Source: Mesorhabditis belari
Taxonomy: Eukaryota > Nematoda > Chromadorea > Rhabditida > Rhabditidae
Reading direction: 5' to 3'
Length of the DNA stretch: 64,000 nucleotides
NCBI GenBank assembly: GCA_958450365.1
Contig: CAUEEP010000741.1
Location: 4,505,501-4,569,500, forward strand
The position numbers were made by a program, and so were the translations under genes. Of the stretch, positions 44,700 through 55,878 are shown piece after piece (the stretch's first letter is position 1; each line of letters begins with the position of its first letter). Below the pieces are notes generated by a model, which was not told the DNA's origin, did not search any database, and saw only the letters and a list, made by a program, of their open reading frames with translations.

Positions 44700-47600
44700 A
44701 TGGAGTGGTATATTCGGGCTGGTGGCCTGCGCAATCTTCCAGCGTACAATTGCGAGTAAGTTGAGAGGAAAGGCTGGTGACGGATCTAAGGATCGTTAGC
44801 ACTATTAGCACTATTAGCACTATTAAATCACGTTTTCAATCCATCTTTTGAGTGGTTTCAATGTTTTAAAAACAAGATATCAATTTACATTTACAAATTA
44901 TCAATTTACATTTTTGAGATCAAATTTACATAAGCTTGATTTGAGAATTGTCGAGAAATCGATTTGCAAAAAACCAGTTGAACAAGCAGTTAAACAAAGC
45001 AGCAAATTTTAGAGCAGTAAACGTCACTTCAGAAGAATGGGCCGCAAAAGGCAAAAAGGATCCAATTCTTGGCTCAATTTTTCTCACCTACGGAATCATT
45101 GTCGAGGTTGGTGAATGGGAAAGTATTTGCAGCTCATCGACGCAAATTTTCAGCTCATGTACGTTCCATGTCTCATGGTCATCACTCGACCTCAATACCT
45201 CAAGTTGTCATGCTATAAAGTCAGTTCGATCTTTGTACTCAGCTCCATTTGGTGGAGTACTCAGCTTCATTTGGTGGAGTACTCAGCTTCATTTGGTGGA
45301 GTACTCACCTCCATTTGGTGGAGTACTCAGCTCCATTCTTAAATCGATTTCAGATTATGGCCATTCTCGGCGTCATCGACATGGCCGCGATCGTTGTAAA
45401 CTCGGTGTTGACCGGGATTTTCATGATCGAAGGCGCTGTCTACTGCTCGCATCCAGATCTCATTTACATCAGTGGAGCGATTGGATTAGGTAAGAAAGAT
45501 TAGGAAAGGAAAGAAAGATTGGAAATTTGGTTTTAGTAGGCCCAATTGCGGCCAATCCTTTTGCTTTTTGCTGGTAATAGAACGCCATCGTAGTCTAGTC
45601 TTTTTAGTATAGTCTTTTTAGAAAACCATTTTTTTTCTCACTCCCTAGATTTTCCCAGCTACACTTTTAGTACTAAAAAATACTAGATTTCAAGGGCTAT
45701 CGTTTGACACCCAAGCGCACATTGTAGCTTAAAGCAGTGCGGAGAACGGGACGTTCAAAGTTAGACTACGAGACTGTACGCCAGTCATTGTGGGAGTTCT
45801 ATTAAAGTATTTACGGTTTTAAAAAAGGGTTAAAGAGCAGCACAGCAGAGAAAAAACTCAAATCATTTCTAGGGTTATGGTGTTGTGCTTGCTTGTCCTG
45901 TCTTCTCCTGGTCGTCAATCGTTTAGTCGACATCTGGAAGCCGCATCTCATGGATGGAATCTTTGGAGGTTTGTTCAATTGTTTCAGTCAGCAAACAACA
46001 TTTATAGGTCGTCGCACTTACTATGTGATGACATTCCCGATGATTTATGGCCTCTACTTCGTCTTTTTCACTCAACCATTATGCTTCAGTTCGTCGCATG
46101 CGGCTTGGTTCTTTTCGCCGTTCATTTATGAGGAGAGTCGGGATCCAGAGGTTCGGAAATAAAAGATATTGCCTCGTTTACCACCAAAAACTACGAAAAA
46201 CTGTTTTCTGTTACTGTTAAAACTGCCAAAAACTGTTACTACGAAAAACTGCTTTCATTAATGTTCAGCATACGCAATAAAACCCCAATGAAACTCAATA
46301 AAACCTCTTTCTGGTGCACGGGTGATTTAAATCTCGATTCCAGTACCTCAACTACCCACACACCGCCAATAACTTGTTGATTGTGGTGGCCACTTGCTGG
46401 CTGTACACCGGACTCTGCTACATTCTCGCAAGCAAATTCAAAACCGATTACAGCTCCGGAATGTCGTGGACACAGAAATCGGTAAGATCTACTATAGATA
46501 AAAGGGAAGTGTCAGTCTGTCCGTCTGTCTGTCCGTCCGTTTGTCCATCCGTCCATCCGTTCGTCTATTCGTCCGTCCGTCCGTCCGTCCGTCCGTCCGT
46601 TCGTCTATTCGTCCGTCCGTCCATCTGTCCATCCGTCCGTCCATCTGTCCATCCAGCCGTCCGTCCATCCGTCCGTGCAGACTTTTCTCAGCCGTCTTTG
46701 GGCCCAAAAAAATTGAAATTTTTCAAAAAAGTCTTAAAGTATAATATAGTTGTGCCATTTCAAATAAAAATTGAAAACCTCAAAATTGACTGGCACTGCG
46801 GGGGGTCGAACCCGGAGGCCGTAGACTCGTGTGCGCCGTAGACAAGCGCGCCCCAACTGCGCCACGGCGACAAACGTCAACCCCAGAACATCCAGCTAGA
46901 AAAACCCGCTGTTAAACGGGTTTGTTCGGTTGATAAACGATAACAGAGTAAAACTGAGCATAAATTTAGATCTTCATCCAAGCAACCCTCATCTGTCTGG
47001 CTAATCTCATCGCTGCGCTGATTTACGTCTACATGCAGGTAAGATAGACTAAATTTCACAATCATTGCCTGGGAATCAATAATGAATTGCTTGTATCAAA
47101 GGGTACACGTTTACTTTTCAGTTTTTCCCCACTCCGGACGTTTTTATTCTCATTGGTCATATCAATTGGCAATGGGGGCATGGTGAGTAGTTGTTGATGA
47201 GTTGATGAGTTGATGAGTTGATGTTTCTAACTAAGGAAGTGCAGCAGATCAACAGTCTCTGTAATGAGACCTAGCTCATCTTACGCAGTTTTTCATAGAG
47301 GTTCCGAAAGTGCTTTCAAAATCGGCAAAAGAACTTTCTGTCAAAAGTTATGAGCATTTGAAGTTTTGGGTTGCCTCCATAAAGTCTCTTTCACTCTGGA
47401 GAACAAGTGTGCTGGTGGCGTAGTGGATAAGAGCCTTGTATCAAAGACAGCGCTTTTTGCTCGGGTTCGATTCCTCTTGCAAAAAAGAAAAACTAGAAAA
47501 AGAGACAAAAAACAAAAAAGAAGCAATCTCTAGTAAGCATTTTTAAACTCTAGTAACTTTTCGATAAGTCTCTAAAGATAAATCTTAATCCATCATGGGA

Positions 47601-48147
47601 AAATCAATCCAAAACACTCATGAGAACAAGTATTACAAAACTAGTAACTAGTATTACAGTGTTACAACTAGTATTACAGTGTTACAACTAGTATTACAGT
47701 AGTACAACTAGTATTACAGTACTACAACTAGTATTACAGTGTTACAACTAGTATTGCAAAACTAGTAACTAGTATAACAGTATTACAGCTAGTATTACAA
47801 AACTTGTCTATAGAAAATGGATCAAAAGAAAGCTTATGTTGAAGGCATTTTTGGTTTTCTTTCAGGTTTCCCAGCAATTGTCTACCTGGCTTTGAATCGA
47901 ACCATTCAACGAGAGGTAAATAAAAAAATCACAAGAATAAGTGCTGGTTTAGCATTCGCAGAAGTGATTGGTCTTTAAAAAATGGCTTTAAACTTTGGCT
48001 GAATGGCTTTAAACTTTGGCTGAATGGCTTTAAACTGTAATCTAGGTTGGTCACATGTTGGGTCTTTACAAGATCAACTGCTTGCGAACGACGAAGATTC
48101 TCCCAAGCGCCTCGGCTCCCGAACACACCTCTTCTCTACATATCTAA
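44700..48147 (+). CDS. Srt-family seven-transmembrane chemoreceptor
   Basis: Eleven exons keep phase: 44700-44755, 45013-45106, 45154-45219, 45354-45489, 45873-45968, 46008-46150, 46344-46481, 46970-47038, 47122-47182, 47866-47915, 48046-48147 (336 residues, the usual Srt length). Srt landmarks appear in order: YNC and EEWAAKGKKDPILG in the N-terminus, LMYVPCLMVI ending TM1-TM2, CYK/IMAILGVIDMAAIVVNS, tGIF...GAVYCSHPDLIYISG, the LVVNRLVD end of TM3, GGRRTYY with MIYGLYFVFFTQP, and NRTIQRE near the end. Such GPCRs are expected in chemosensory neuron membranes. The intron between exons 5 and 6 is 39 nt, a multiple of three without a stop, so its retention would add GLFNCFSQQTTFI without breaking the frame. 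Introns 3, 7 and 9 hold repeats and tRNA-like sequence. Confidence 0.94.
45238..45340. repeat. 22-bp repeat in Srt intron 3
   Basis: Five copies of GGTGGAGTACTCAGCTTCAT plus TT. The repeats include AG dinucleotides just upstream of the true acceptor at 45353. Confidence 0.9.
45590..45815. repeat. TACCGTAAAT-family element, diverged inverse copy
   Basis: It ends GTATTTACGGT and, on the minus strand, shows CGTAGTCTAACTTTGAACG, AGCTACAATGTGCG and an AAATACTAG-type hairpin, colinear with 39936-40199. It lies in Srt intron 4. Confidence 0.7.
46488..46871 (-). mobile_element. SINE-like element with tRNA-derived head, copy 2
   Basis: The minus strand begins CGCCGTGGCGCAGTTGGGGC (A box) GCGCTTGTCTACGGCG and has B box GGGTTCGACCCCC. 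The body ends at ACTTCCCTTTTATCTATAGT. A GTCC/GTCT microsatellite (46512-46680) has expanded near that end. Compare 37532-37800 and the remnant at 63440-63505. It lies in Srt intron 7. Confidence 0.7.
47410..47482 (+). pseudogene. tRNA-like sequence in Srt intron 9
   Basis: GCTGGTGGCGTAGTGGATAA (A box) and CGGGTTCGATTCC (B box) are spaced as in a tRNA. The anticodon arm (GCCTTGTATCAAAGACAGC) does not fold well, and the acceptor arms pair only partly. Likely a pseudogene or SINE head. Confidence 0.6.
47636..47812. repeat. 19-bp minisatellite
   Basis: Nine copies of AACTAGTATTACAGTGTTAC in Srt intron 9. Confidence 0.9.
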
Positions 48148-49462
48148 AAGAAAGTACAAATTTCGAACAAGAATTGATCGCTGTTCATTGATTGGCGTTA
48201 ACCAGTAGCTCTAAAATCGAATTCTAAACCACAAGACTTTCCTTTGAACTCTTTAAATAGTCATTTATTGTTTCAGAACTCATTTAATGTTTTAGGACTC
48301 ATTTAATGTTTTAGAAAACTTTTTACCCGTGGAATTGATCTTTGCGTAAGCTTGAGTGTTTCTATTTCTGTTTCTTCTTTCTCTTTCTTGTGTACTTTCT
48401 TTTGTATTTTCTTTTGTATTTTCTTTTATACTTTCTTTTGTACTTTCTTTTGTACTTTCTTTTGTACTTTCTTGTAAGTTTTTTTTAAATGCTTTTGTAG
48501 GTTGATTTTTTTTGATTTTTTGATTTTTCTGTAACTCTTACTTCATTTTAGCTTTACAATTTCAAAATATAAATTCTGCAAAGTAAAAATGGCATAAATT
48601 TCTCTCAGAAGAAACTCTCATTAAGCTTTTTTGAAAGGTAAAGTTAAAGGTTTTATAGGAAAATCAAGATCGAGTCATTATTATTTCCATAAAGCTTTGT
48701 TCATTTACATTTTCTGTTCATTTAAAATGACTGTTCCTTTACAGTTTACAACCAAGAACAATCAGAAATCATCAGAAAACTTTATTTAACTAATAGAAAG
48801 TATCAACCAAGAAATGAAGGTTGTAATTAAATTAAACAGAAAAAGAAACGAGATCAAAACACGTAAAATCTTTTGTGAATCATCTTTTGTGAATCTTCTT
48901 TCAATAATTTCCTATTTCCCGAAGAAACTGAACATTTTTTGGATGAAATTCTTCTTTGCCTGAGTCTCCATTTGCTTGGGTTCAGCCTGAACAATTGGGA
49001 TTATTTGATTATTTGAGTTGGACCTAATCTCTCATTGTTAGACCATTTGTGAGAATCTATTCAAGATATTTTTGAAGTTAATGAAGATTTTGAGTATCTA
49101 TTGAATTGTTGAGTATCGTTTTTTTTCTCTAAAAATGATTACTAATGTTCTCCCAGTGTAGTCGTTGGAGTTGAACACAAAAGAAAAGTATTTTTCACTA
49201 TAAGACAATGGGAAAGGCTTTTGGGAAAACTGAGAATTGGTTTTTGAGTTTTTGAGAAAACAAAAATGAAAAGTAATATTGGATTTGGGTAGTTTTAAAG
49301 GCTGAAAATGATTAGATTAATTGATTTCTTGTTTGGAACTGAAAACAAAGTACTAATCAGCAAGTTTATATTTGTTGTTAAGTTGTTTTGCTCTTTCAAG
49401 TCCACAGTTCTGAAGGCTCGGCTATTTCCTTCTCTTTCTTTCTTCCTTCTTGTCTTTCCTAA

Positions 49463-50343
49463 TTAGATTATTAAAAAAGTTTGCGGTCACTTGCAGAAAA
49501 GTTCAAATTATCTAATTACTTTGACAATAGATTCTTATGGTTTTTGAAAGCCCGGTTTTGCCTGGCTCATTTGAAAGCCTGGTTTTGCCTGGTTCATTTG
49601 AAAGCCTGTTTTTGCCTGGTTCATTTGAAAGCCCGGTTTTGCCTGGCTCATTTGAAAGCCTGCTTTCTTGCGAACATTTTGTTATATAACTCACTTTACA
49701 ATTCAATATCTTTAGATTTAAAAGTGAACTTTGTGTTTTGCTCTATTGGAAAAAGGTCTGTCTGCGAGATCTGCTACTGAAGTGATTTGTAGGGTGGAAG
49801 GCGAAGGAAGTGTTGGTAAAATTGCTGCGATCAAGTGATTTAAACGCTTCAATGGCGGTGATTTTAATCTTGAAGACAAGAAGTTGAAGTTAAAGTGTAG
49901 TTGAAGAAGCGGGTCAAGAGTTCTTTGATTCAAAGGAGTCGGCTTGGTACTTCGAGTAGATCCGAAATCTTGTTGATCGATGGCAGAAGGTCGTAGAGAA
50001 TGAGGGACTATACTTCGAAGAGTTGTTGTTGTTGTTGATGGCAAAAGGTCGTAGAGAATAACAGCCTATACTTGGAAGAGTTGTTGTTGTTGTTGTTGTT
50101 GTTGTTGATGGCAGAAGGTCGTAGAGAATGACAACCTATACTTTGAAGATTTGTTGTTGGTGTTGATGGCAAAACGTCGTAGAGAATAGCAGTCTATACT
50201 TCGAAGAGTTGTTGTTGTTGTTGATGGCAGAAGGTCGTAGAGAATGACAACCTATACTTCGAAGAGTAAACGTTCTTGTTTTTGTTGTTTATTGAAAAAT
50301 TGAATTTTTCTACAAGTGACCGCGAACTTTTTTAACAACCTAA
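49463..50343. mobile_element. Mariner-ended MITE expanded by minisatellites
   Basis: Left TTAGATTATTAAAAAAGTTT then GCGGTCACTTG; right, on the complement, TTAGGTTGTTAAAAAAGTTC then GCGGTCACTTG. The right side has TA. Inside are a 27-bp repeat (GAAAGCCTGGTTTTGCCTGG, 49550-49670) and a ~60-bp repeat (GGCAGAAGGTCGTAGAGAAT, 49980-50270). No transposase. Confidence 0.83.
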
Positions 50344-50351
50344 TATTTCTT

Positions 50352-50435
50352 GGGAAAGAGGGTAGCTCAATGGTAGCGCATCTCTGCCTGATAAGCAGAA
50401 GGTCGAGGGTTCAATTCCCCTCCAAGTCCTTTCCC
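50352..50435 (+). pseudogene. tRNA-like sequence, Ile-type anticodon loop
   Basis: GGTAGCTCAATGGTAGCGCA (A box), an anticodon arm TCTGC/CTGATAA/GCAGA with GAT in the anticodon position, and GAGGGTTCAATTCCCCTC (T arm, B box intact). Outer GGGAAAG pairs with CTTTCCC. The spacing between acceptor and D arm is 4 nt too long and the T loop is 8 nt, so a functional tRNA-Ile is unlikely but it is the best of the set. Confidence 0.6.
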
Positions 50436-50445
50436 ATTCATTTCT

Positions 50446-53400
50446 TTACTTTACCAATTCGTTAACGTTGATGAAAGTAGTTTTGCTGAATTTTGTGCCC
50501 TTGATTGGTTCCATCTTTTCTTCTCCAATCACCACTGTTTCTCCATCACCGACAGCCACCAAGAAAATGTTTGCGGGCAAAGTGACAAGTTTCGAATCAC
50601 CGGTCGAGTTGAGCAAGTGGCCTTCCTGAAAATTATCTCATTTCAAAGAGTTTCCAAGAAATTACAAAATTTTAACTAAGAAATTCTCTAGAATTCTTGA
50701 AGCATTAAAGCAATTTGGAAAATATAATCCATTTTAAAGCAATATCATCCGTTTTAAAGCCATATAATCCTTTTTAAAGCAATATAATCCGTTCTAAAGC
50801 AATATAATCCGTTTTAAAGAAATATAAACCGTTCTAAAGCAATCTAATCCGCTCTAAAGCAATATAATCCTTTTTAAAGCAATATAATCCGTTTTTAGAT
50901 AGCTTTTTGGGCATAAACAGTATAAGATTCCAGAAAATTTTTAAGAGTAAGCTTTCTTGCGCTTAAAAAGAGTGTAAGCAAAGTAAAGTAAGTAAAGTAA
51001 GCTTTTAAAAGTAAGCTCTTCGTTACAGCTACTTTCTGTCACAAAAGTTACCTTTTCCAAAGTGGCGACCAAATAGAAAGTGGAGAAATCACGAATGTAG
51101 GTAAAATTCGTGGTGATTTGCACGTTTACAAGAGGACAATCCTCAAAAGTCGCCACATTGCACGAGTTCATTGCTTCGGCCGAACACACAAAACCGAGCT
51201 CGAACTGGAAACTTGGAACGTGAAGGCAAAACTTTGAGCTTTAAAGTCTTCTTTTGACATTTTTCTATAGTCAATTAGTCTTCTAATAGGTTCTCATTGC
51301 CTTTTATCTTTTCAAAAAACATTAGAGATTGCTCAACTTCATTGAACTCACCGGATTCATGCAAGTCTCATCATTGAAACTGATCAATTTTCCATCTTTT
51401 CGAGTGTTGATTGCTTGCGTTGGAGCGTTCATATGAGAGAAGCTCTTATTTTCAATGTTGAACGTTCCAATGTCAATGATCTGAATTTCGTATTTGACGC
51501 TTTTCTCGCTAAACTACTTAAGATTACTTAAGATCGTAAGATTCGTAAGTAAACGTAACTCCTTTCTTTCTTCTCCAGCGAGTTACTTACTTCAACAGTT
51601 ACTATTTTATAATTAGAATTGATAGCGAATCGTTTCGAGAGCTGTTCGAGCGCTTTTAGACTTGATTTAGATTTTTCCGTTAGCTGCTTAACCGGCTTAA
51701 CCGTTAGCTGCTTAAGCTGAGTCTTTTGGTAGCTGTCTTTTGTTAGTAAGCTGTCCCAATTTTTGGGAACTGCTGCTGCTTAACCGGCTTAACCGTTAGC
51801 TGCTTAACGTTAGCTGCTTAACGTTAGCTGCTTGCTTAACCGTTAGCTGCTTAACGTTAGCTGCTTAACGTTAGCTGCTTGCTTAACCGTTAGCTGCTTA
51901 ACGTTAGCTGCTTAACGTTAGCTGCTTAACGTTAGCTGCTTAACGTTAGCGGAAGCTGCCTCACCGGCTTAACCGTTAGCTACTTAAACTGAGTCTTTTG
52001 GTAGCTGTCTTTTGTTAGTAAGCTGTCCCAATTTTTGGGAACTGAGCAAAACAGTGCCGTGTATAAACAGTCCAAAATAATGCAAAATAATTAATTTTTT
52101 TTTGTGTTTCTTATTTTCATTAAATGTAGAAAAAAAACTTAGCTATCTGCTAAAGTTAAAATTAAAATTTTAGCTAAAATTAGCGATCTATGAAGCCGTT
52201 TAGAACAATTCTGAGATGAGAGAGAGAATGCCAAAAAAAATAAACGAGAAAATGCTCAAAAAGAGGTTAACTGAGCTTTTCTTGACATTATGATGAGTTG
52301 ATGTTTCTAACTAAGGAAATGCAACAGATCAAGAAGCTCTGCAATGAGCTTCTTGATCTGTTGCAAGATCAAGAAGTTGCAAAGATCTGTTGTAAGATGC
52401 GCTTCTGTTTTAAGTGATCTCAAAGTAGCATTTTTCTTTTACTTTACTAAATCAAACCTGTTCAACATCTCCATAGAAACGATCCATAATCGAGGGCACA
52501 CAAATCTCCATCATCACTCCGTTTTCTTCACAGTAAAGAGGACGAACGCGCATCGACTGAAAAAAAAAACAAAATTAGCTATTTTTGAACAAATTTTTGA
52601 AGAGTTTTATAAAGATTAAAAGCTCTGGCTTCAAATCTAAGTTGATAGTTGTAGTCTAGTTTAAATCTAGGTTGATAGTTGTCGACTGAAGACTTCCTTA
52701 AAAGAAAAACAAGCTTTATAGAGGATTAATAAATAAAAGCAGTTCTTAGCCAAGAAACCTTTTGAACAAAGAGTTTTTCCAGATCCCATCCACCAGTGAA
52801 ACCAGCTGCGTTGAGGAGGTGCTGAAACTTTCTATGCAATGGAATCTCAAAATTCTATAATTCTATACAAAAAGCTTATTATAAGAATAAATTGCTTTTA
52901 ACAGTAGCTTTTAACAGTAGCTTTTAGCAGTAGGTTTTATCTGTAGCTGAGCTTTTAACAGTAGCTTTTAACAGTAGCTTTTAGCAGTAGCTTTTAACAA
53001 TAGCTTCCAGCAGAATTGCTTTTAGTACAATAGCTTTTAGCTAATTTAAAAAAAGTTTTGTCACAAACTTGTGGAGTGAACTGAATTGTATGATTCTATA
53101 CAAAAAGCTTATGATATTATAAGAATAAATTGCTTTTAACAGTAGCTTTTAGCAGTAGCTTTTAACAATAGCTTCCAGCAGAATTGCTTTTAGTACAATA
53201 GCTTTTAGCTAATTTAAAAAAAGTTTTATCACAAACTTGTGGAGTAGCTCCGTGACTCATATTGATCTTGTTGAGGTAGAACATGTTCTCCATTTCTTCA
53301 TTGAACATATCGAGGCTCATCTCAGCAGCGAATGGGCAATTGCTGAGAATTTAGAACTTGTTCTTCTTTTTTTTCTAGCAGATACCAGATGGTTCAGTGG

Positions 53401-55309
53401 TTAAAGGATCTGCCTGAGAAGCAAAAAAAGCCGAGATTCAGTTCAATTCCCTCTCCGGCTCTTACTTTTCCATTTTATGATTATGATTTTAGATTAAATT
53501 ATGATTAATGATAAATGTGATTATGATTAAACTTTATGATTAAACTTTATGATTAAACTTTATGATTAAACTTTATGATTAAACTTTATGATTAAACTTT
53601 ATAATTAAATATTTTAGACATTCAAGAAGAAAAGTAGTTGATTTTTGAGTTCACCAACATTTTCAACGTCTCCGCAGCAAAATCGTAGACTCTATTGGTT
53701 CCTTTGCTTTCGACTTCTTTCCGATGCTCTGAATTCAACTTTGCACTAGTTTTTTTTAGTTTTTAAGTAGTCAAACACTTGTTCTAGCTAATTTAACATT
53801 GATTTTCATTTAATGATTTCAAAGAACCAAAGGATACGATGAAATTCTCAGTATCATTTTAAAATTCAATGCAACTAATTAAGATTCAATGGACTTTCCA
53901 GGGAAACTTTAAACGAGCTTGAGAGGAGCTTTAAAGGAGCTTTAAACGAGCTTGAGAGGAGCTTTAAACGAGCTTGAGAGGAGCTTTAAAGGAGCTTTAA
54001 ACGAGCTTGAGAGGAGCTTTAAACGAGCTTGAGAGGAGCTTTAAACGAGCTTGAGAGGAGCTTTAAACGAGCTTGAGAGGAGCTTTAAACGAGCTTGAGA
54101 GGAGCTTGAGAGGAGCTTTAAAGGAACTAAATAGGAACCATAAAGGAACTAAATAGAAACTGTAAAGAAACTATAAAGGAACGATAAAGGAACTATAAAG
54201 AAACTATTGGGTTGGGGACTATGACTCGGCGGACAAAAGAAAGGCAAATTTATTGAACATAAAACCATCAATTCATTCCAAATAATTTCCATTATTATTG
54301 ACGACTTCTGCCCATTTTACAGGCAATTTGCGGATTCCTCTTTCGTAGTAGGATTTTGGTTTGTGTGTGAGACAAGTGTGAGACTCAAAAATAGAGGACT
54401 GGAGACGTCCCAGTTTGAGCACTTTCTTCAAAAGAAACCCATTTTGGTGTTAATGGAAAAGTTATAGAGAATCAAAAATTAGGCTTATAGCCAAATTTCC
54501 AATAAGATACACTTAGTAGTTTCGCTTAAAATGCAAGTTATGTGAAAATTCGTAAATTTGGCATTTCTTGAAAACCAGTGTTTGAATCGTTCTGAAAATT
54601 TGGATATAAGCTTGATTTTTGATTCTCTACAACTTTTCCATTGACACCAAAATGGGTTTCTTTTGAAGAAAGTGCTCAAACTGGGACGTCTCCAGTCCTC
54701 TATTTTTGAGTCTCACACTTGTCTCACACACAAACCAAAATCCTACTACGAAAGAGGAATCCGCAAATTGCCTGTAAAATGGGCAGAAGTCGTCAATAAT
54801 AATGGAAATTATTTGGAATGAATTGATGGTTTTATGTTCAATAAATTTGCCTTTCTTTTGTCCGCCGAGTCATAGTCCCCAACCCAATATAACTACTGAA
54901 ATTTATCTTTAAGCTTTATTAATTGTAATTAAATTAATTAAATTAATTGAATTAATTAAATTTATTAAATTAACCATTAAATTAACCTTTAACAAACCTT
55001 CAATGAGTGGAATTCGACGGCAGAAACGCTGCAGAGATCTCTTGAAAAGTGTGTATCGCTCGAAATCTGGAGTGGTGAAGTTCCATTGAGCGTTCATGCA
55101 TTGTCGAGCTTTGCTGATCCTGAAATGCTAGTTTAGCACTTCTTTCAAGTTTATCACTTCTTCAACTCTTGAATTAACATTAAAATTCAGACTCACATTG
55201 CTCCAAAGTCAGTGTTTTGCGTGAGAATGCGTCCATTCACCAATTTCGGTTTGGTGAATTCCACGGCCACCGCAGTGCATATCAAGAGAAAGAATGCTTT
55301 CCAAAACAT
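50446..55309 (-). CDS. Secreted cysteine-rich protein of unknown function
   Basis: Ten exons on the minus strand keep phase: 55309-55197, 55119-54998, 53728-53659, 53342-53237, 52821-52759, 52556-52458, 51513-51352, 51204-51052, 50625-50446 (first to last as listed, nine joined coding blocks; 355 residues). Residues 1-16 (MFWKAFFLLICTAVAV) are a signal peptide and no later membrane segment is seen. Readable blocks: CMNAQWNFTTPDFERY, INCPFAAEMSLDMFNEEMEN, GFTGGWDLEKLF, MRVRPLYCEENGVMMEICVP, SIMDRFYGD, NDETCMNPFELGFVCSAEAM, SCNVATFEDCPL. About a dozen cysteines and several N-x-S/T sites fit an extracellular protein. I recognise no family. The donor of the third block (GTTGGT) was chosen because it alone keeps frame. 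The ATG follows a TTTTTATAG acceptor, so trans-splicing is possible. The upstream 1.2 kb is a mobile element starting about 10 bp from the ATG. Confidence 0.85.
50700..50898. repeat. 20-bp AAAGCAATATAATCCGTTTT array
   Basis: About nine copies in the last intron of the secreted-protein gene. Confidence 0.9.
51675..52045. repeat. TTAACGTTAGCTGC array inside a longer duplication
   Basis: A 13-14 bp unit TTAACGTTAGCTGC is repeated about 14 times. It is bracketed by two copies of TCTTTTGGTAGCTGTCTTTT (51722, 52001) that continue into GTTAGTAAGCTGTCCCAATT. Confidence 0.88.
52855..53235. repeat. Imperfect tandem duplication including an exon end
   Basis: The segment ATAAGAATAAATTGCTTTTA with AGCAGTAGCTTTTAACA units is present twice (52875-53050, 53120-53225). 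The first copy ends with CACAAACTTGTGGAGT, which duplicates the donor and last bases of the exon at 53237-53342. Confidence 0.75.
53388..53462 (+). pseudogene. tRNA-like sequence in secreted-gene intron 3
   Basis: CAGATGGTTCAGTGGTTAAA (A box) and CAGTTCAATTCCCTCTCC (B box) are spaced 45 nt apart, with CTGCCTGAGAAGCA in the anticodon region. Its 3' part, CCCTCTCCGG, resembles that of the tRNA-like sequence at 11109. Confidence 0.6.
53515..53612. repeat. 14-bp TTATGATTAAACTT array
   Basis: Six exact or near-exact copies. Confidence 0.9.
53905..54122. repeat. 20-bp GAGGAGCTTTAAACGAGCTT array
   Basis: About eleven copies in intron 2 of the secreted-protein gene, ending 85 bp before the mariner foldback. 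Confidence 0.92.
54207..54887. mobile_element. Mariner foldback with ~290 bp inverted arms
   Basis: The whole element is a palindrome with a loop of about 100 bp. Both arms contain the family A transposase C-terminal coding (GCAAATTGCCTGTAAAATGG) and the GAGCACTTTCTTCAAAAG segment. The termini, TTGGGTTGGGGACTATGACT, differ from the TTGGGTTGGTGAATTG of other family A copies. TA flanks both ends. Confidence 0.9.
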
Positions 55310-55359
55310 CTATAAAAAGATATATATATGTTGTGTCCGATTTAGATTCAATCTAAATA

Positions 55360-55878
55360 TTGGGTTGGGGAGAATGAGTCGGCGCCGAACTTTAAAGGGA
55401 CTTTTTGCACACATAAAGCCTTCTTTAAACATACGTTTGGTTTGATCAAAAGGATCCACTATTTCTCTACAAAATGCCTTTCGAGAGATTCCACAAAGCT
55501 TTTCTTTCGTGGAGTTTATGAACTTCCAAACGCAGCTGGTTAAAATGGCAAAGAGTCCGACTCATCATTTGAACAGTTTCTTTCACATAAACCTTCTTTG
55601 GTGTTTATATAAAAAAGATAGAGCACATTGAATTACTTAAGTTGCCAAATTTGCAGGAAGATCCCACCAATGGTTTTTTCTAGATCACAGTTTGTAGTTT
55701 TTGTGAAAAAATGGCTTTTTCTTGAGCGGAGGCGCTGTTTGAATTTTCTTTTAAATGTCATTTTGTAGAGAATTAGTTAACCATTCTACTCATATCAAAC
55801 GCATATTATTTGACGAAGTCGAATAGAAGTTTTAGACATTTTTTCATTTTCGGCGCCGACTCATTCTCCCCAACCCAA
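55360..55878. mobile_element. Mariner-ended MITE (family B termini)
   Basis: Ends TTGGGTTGGGGAGAATGAGT with CGGCGCCGA, and the exact complement at the right; TA flanks both sides. The interior has no transposase frame. Confidence 0.88.

Larger units (their letters stand above)
48148..50445. other. Intergenic region between convergent genes
   Basis: Lies between the 3' ends of the Srt gene and the minus-strand secreted-protein gene. It holds a TTTCTTTTGTAC 12-bp run (48375-48475), AT-rich sequence with nothing recognisable to about 49460, a mariner-ended element and a tRNA-like sequence. Confidence 0.65.

Noticed and set aside
44948..45493. 181-codon frame over the Srt gene
   Set aside because: It mixes true exon 2 with intron minisatellite and lacks an ATG; the spliced model explains the region better.
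46374..46841. 155-codon frame continuing Srt exon 7
   Set aside because: The first part is the real exon (to 46481); the rest is a GTCC microsatellite inside a SINE-like element read past a good GTAAGA donor.
44700..48147. Operon linking the Ig gene and the Srt gene
   Set aside because: They are separated by about 1.7 kb, far more than usual nematode operon spacing, and the functions are unrelated.
50352..50435. Functional tRNA-Ile gene
   Set aside because: The boxes are good but arm spacing and the 8-nt T loop do not fit a cloverleaf; kept only as a tRNA-like sequence.
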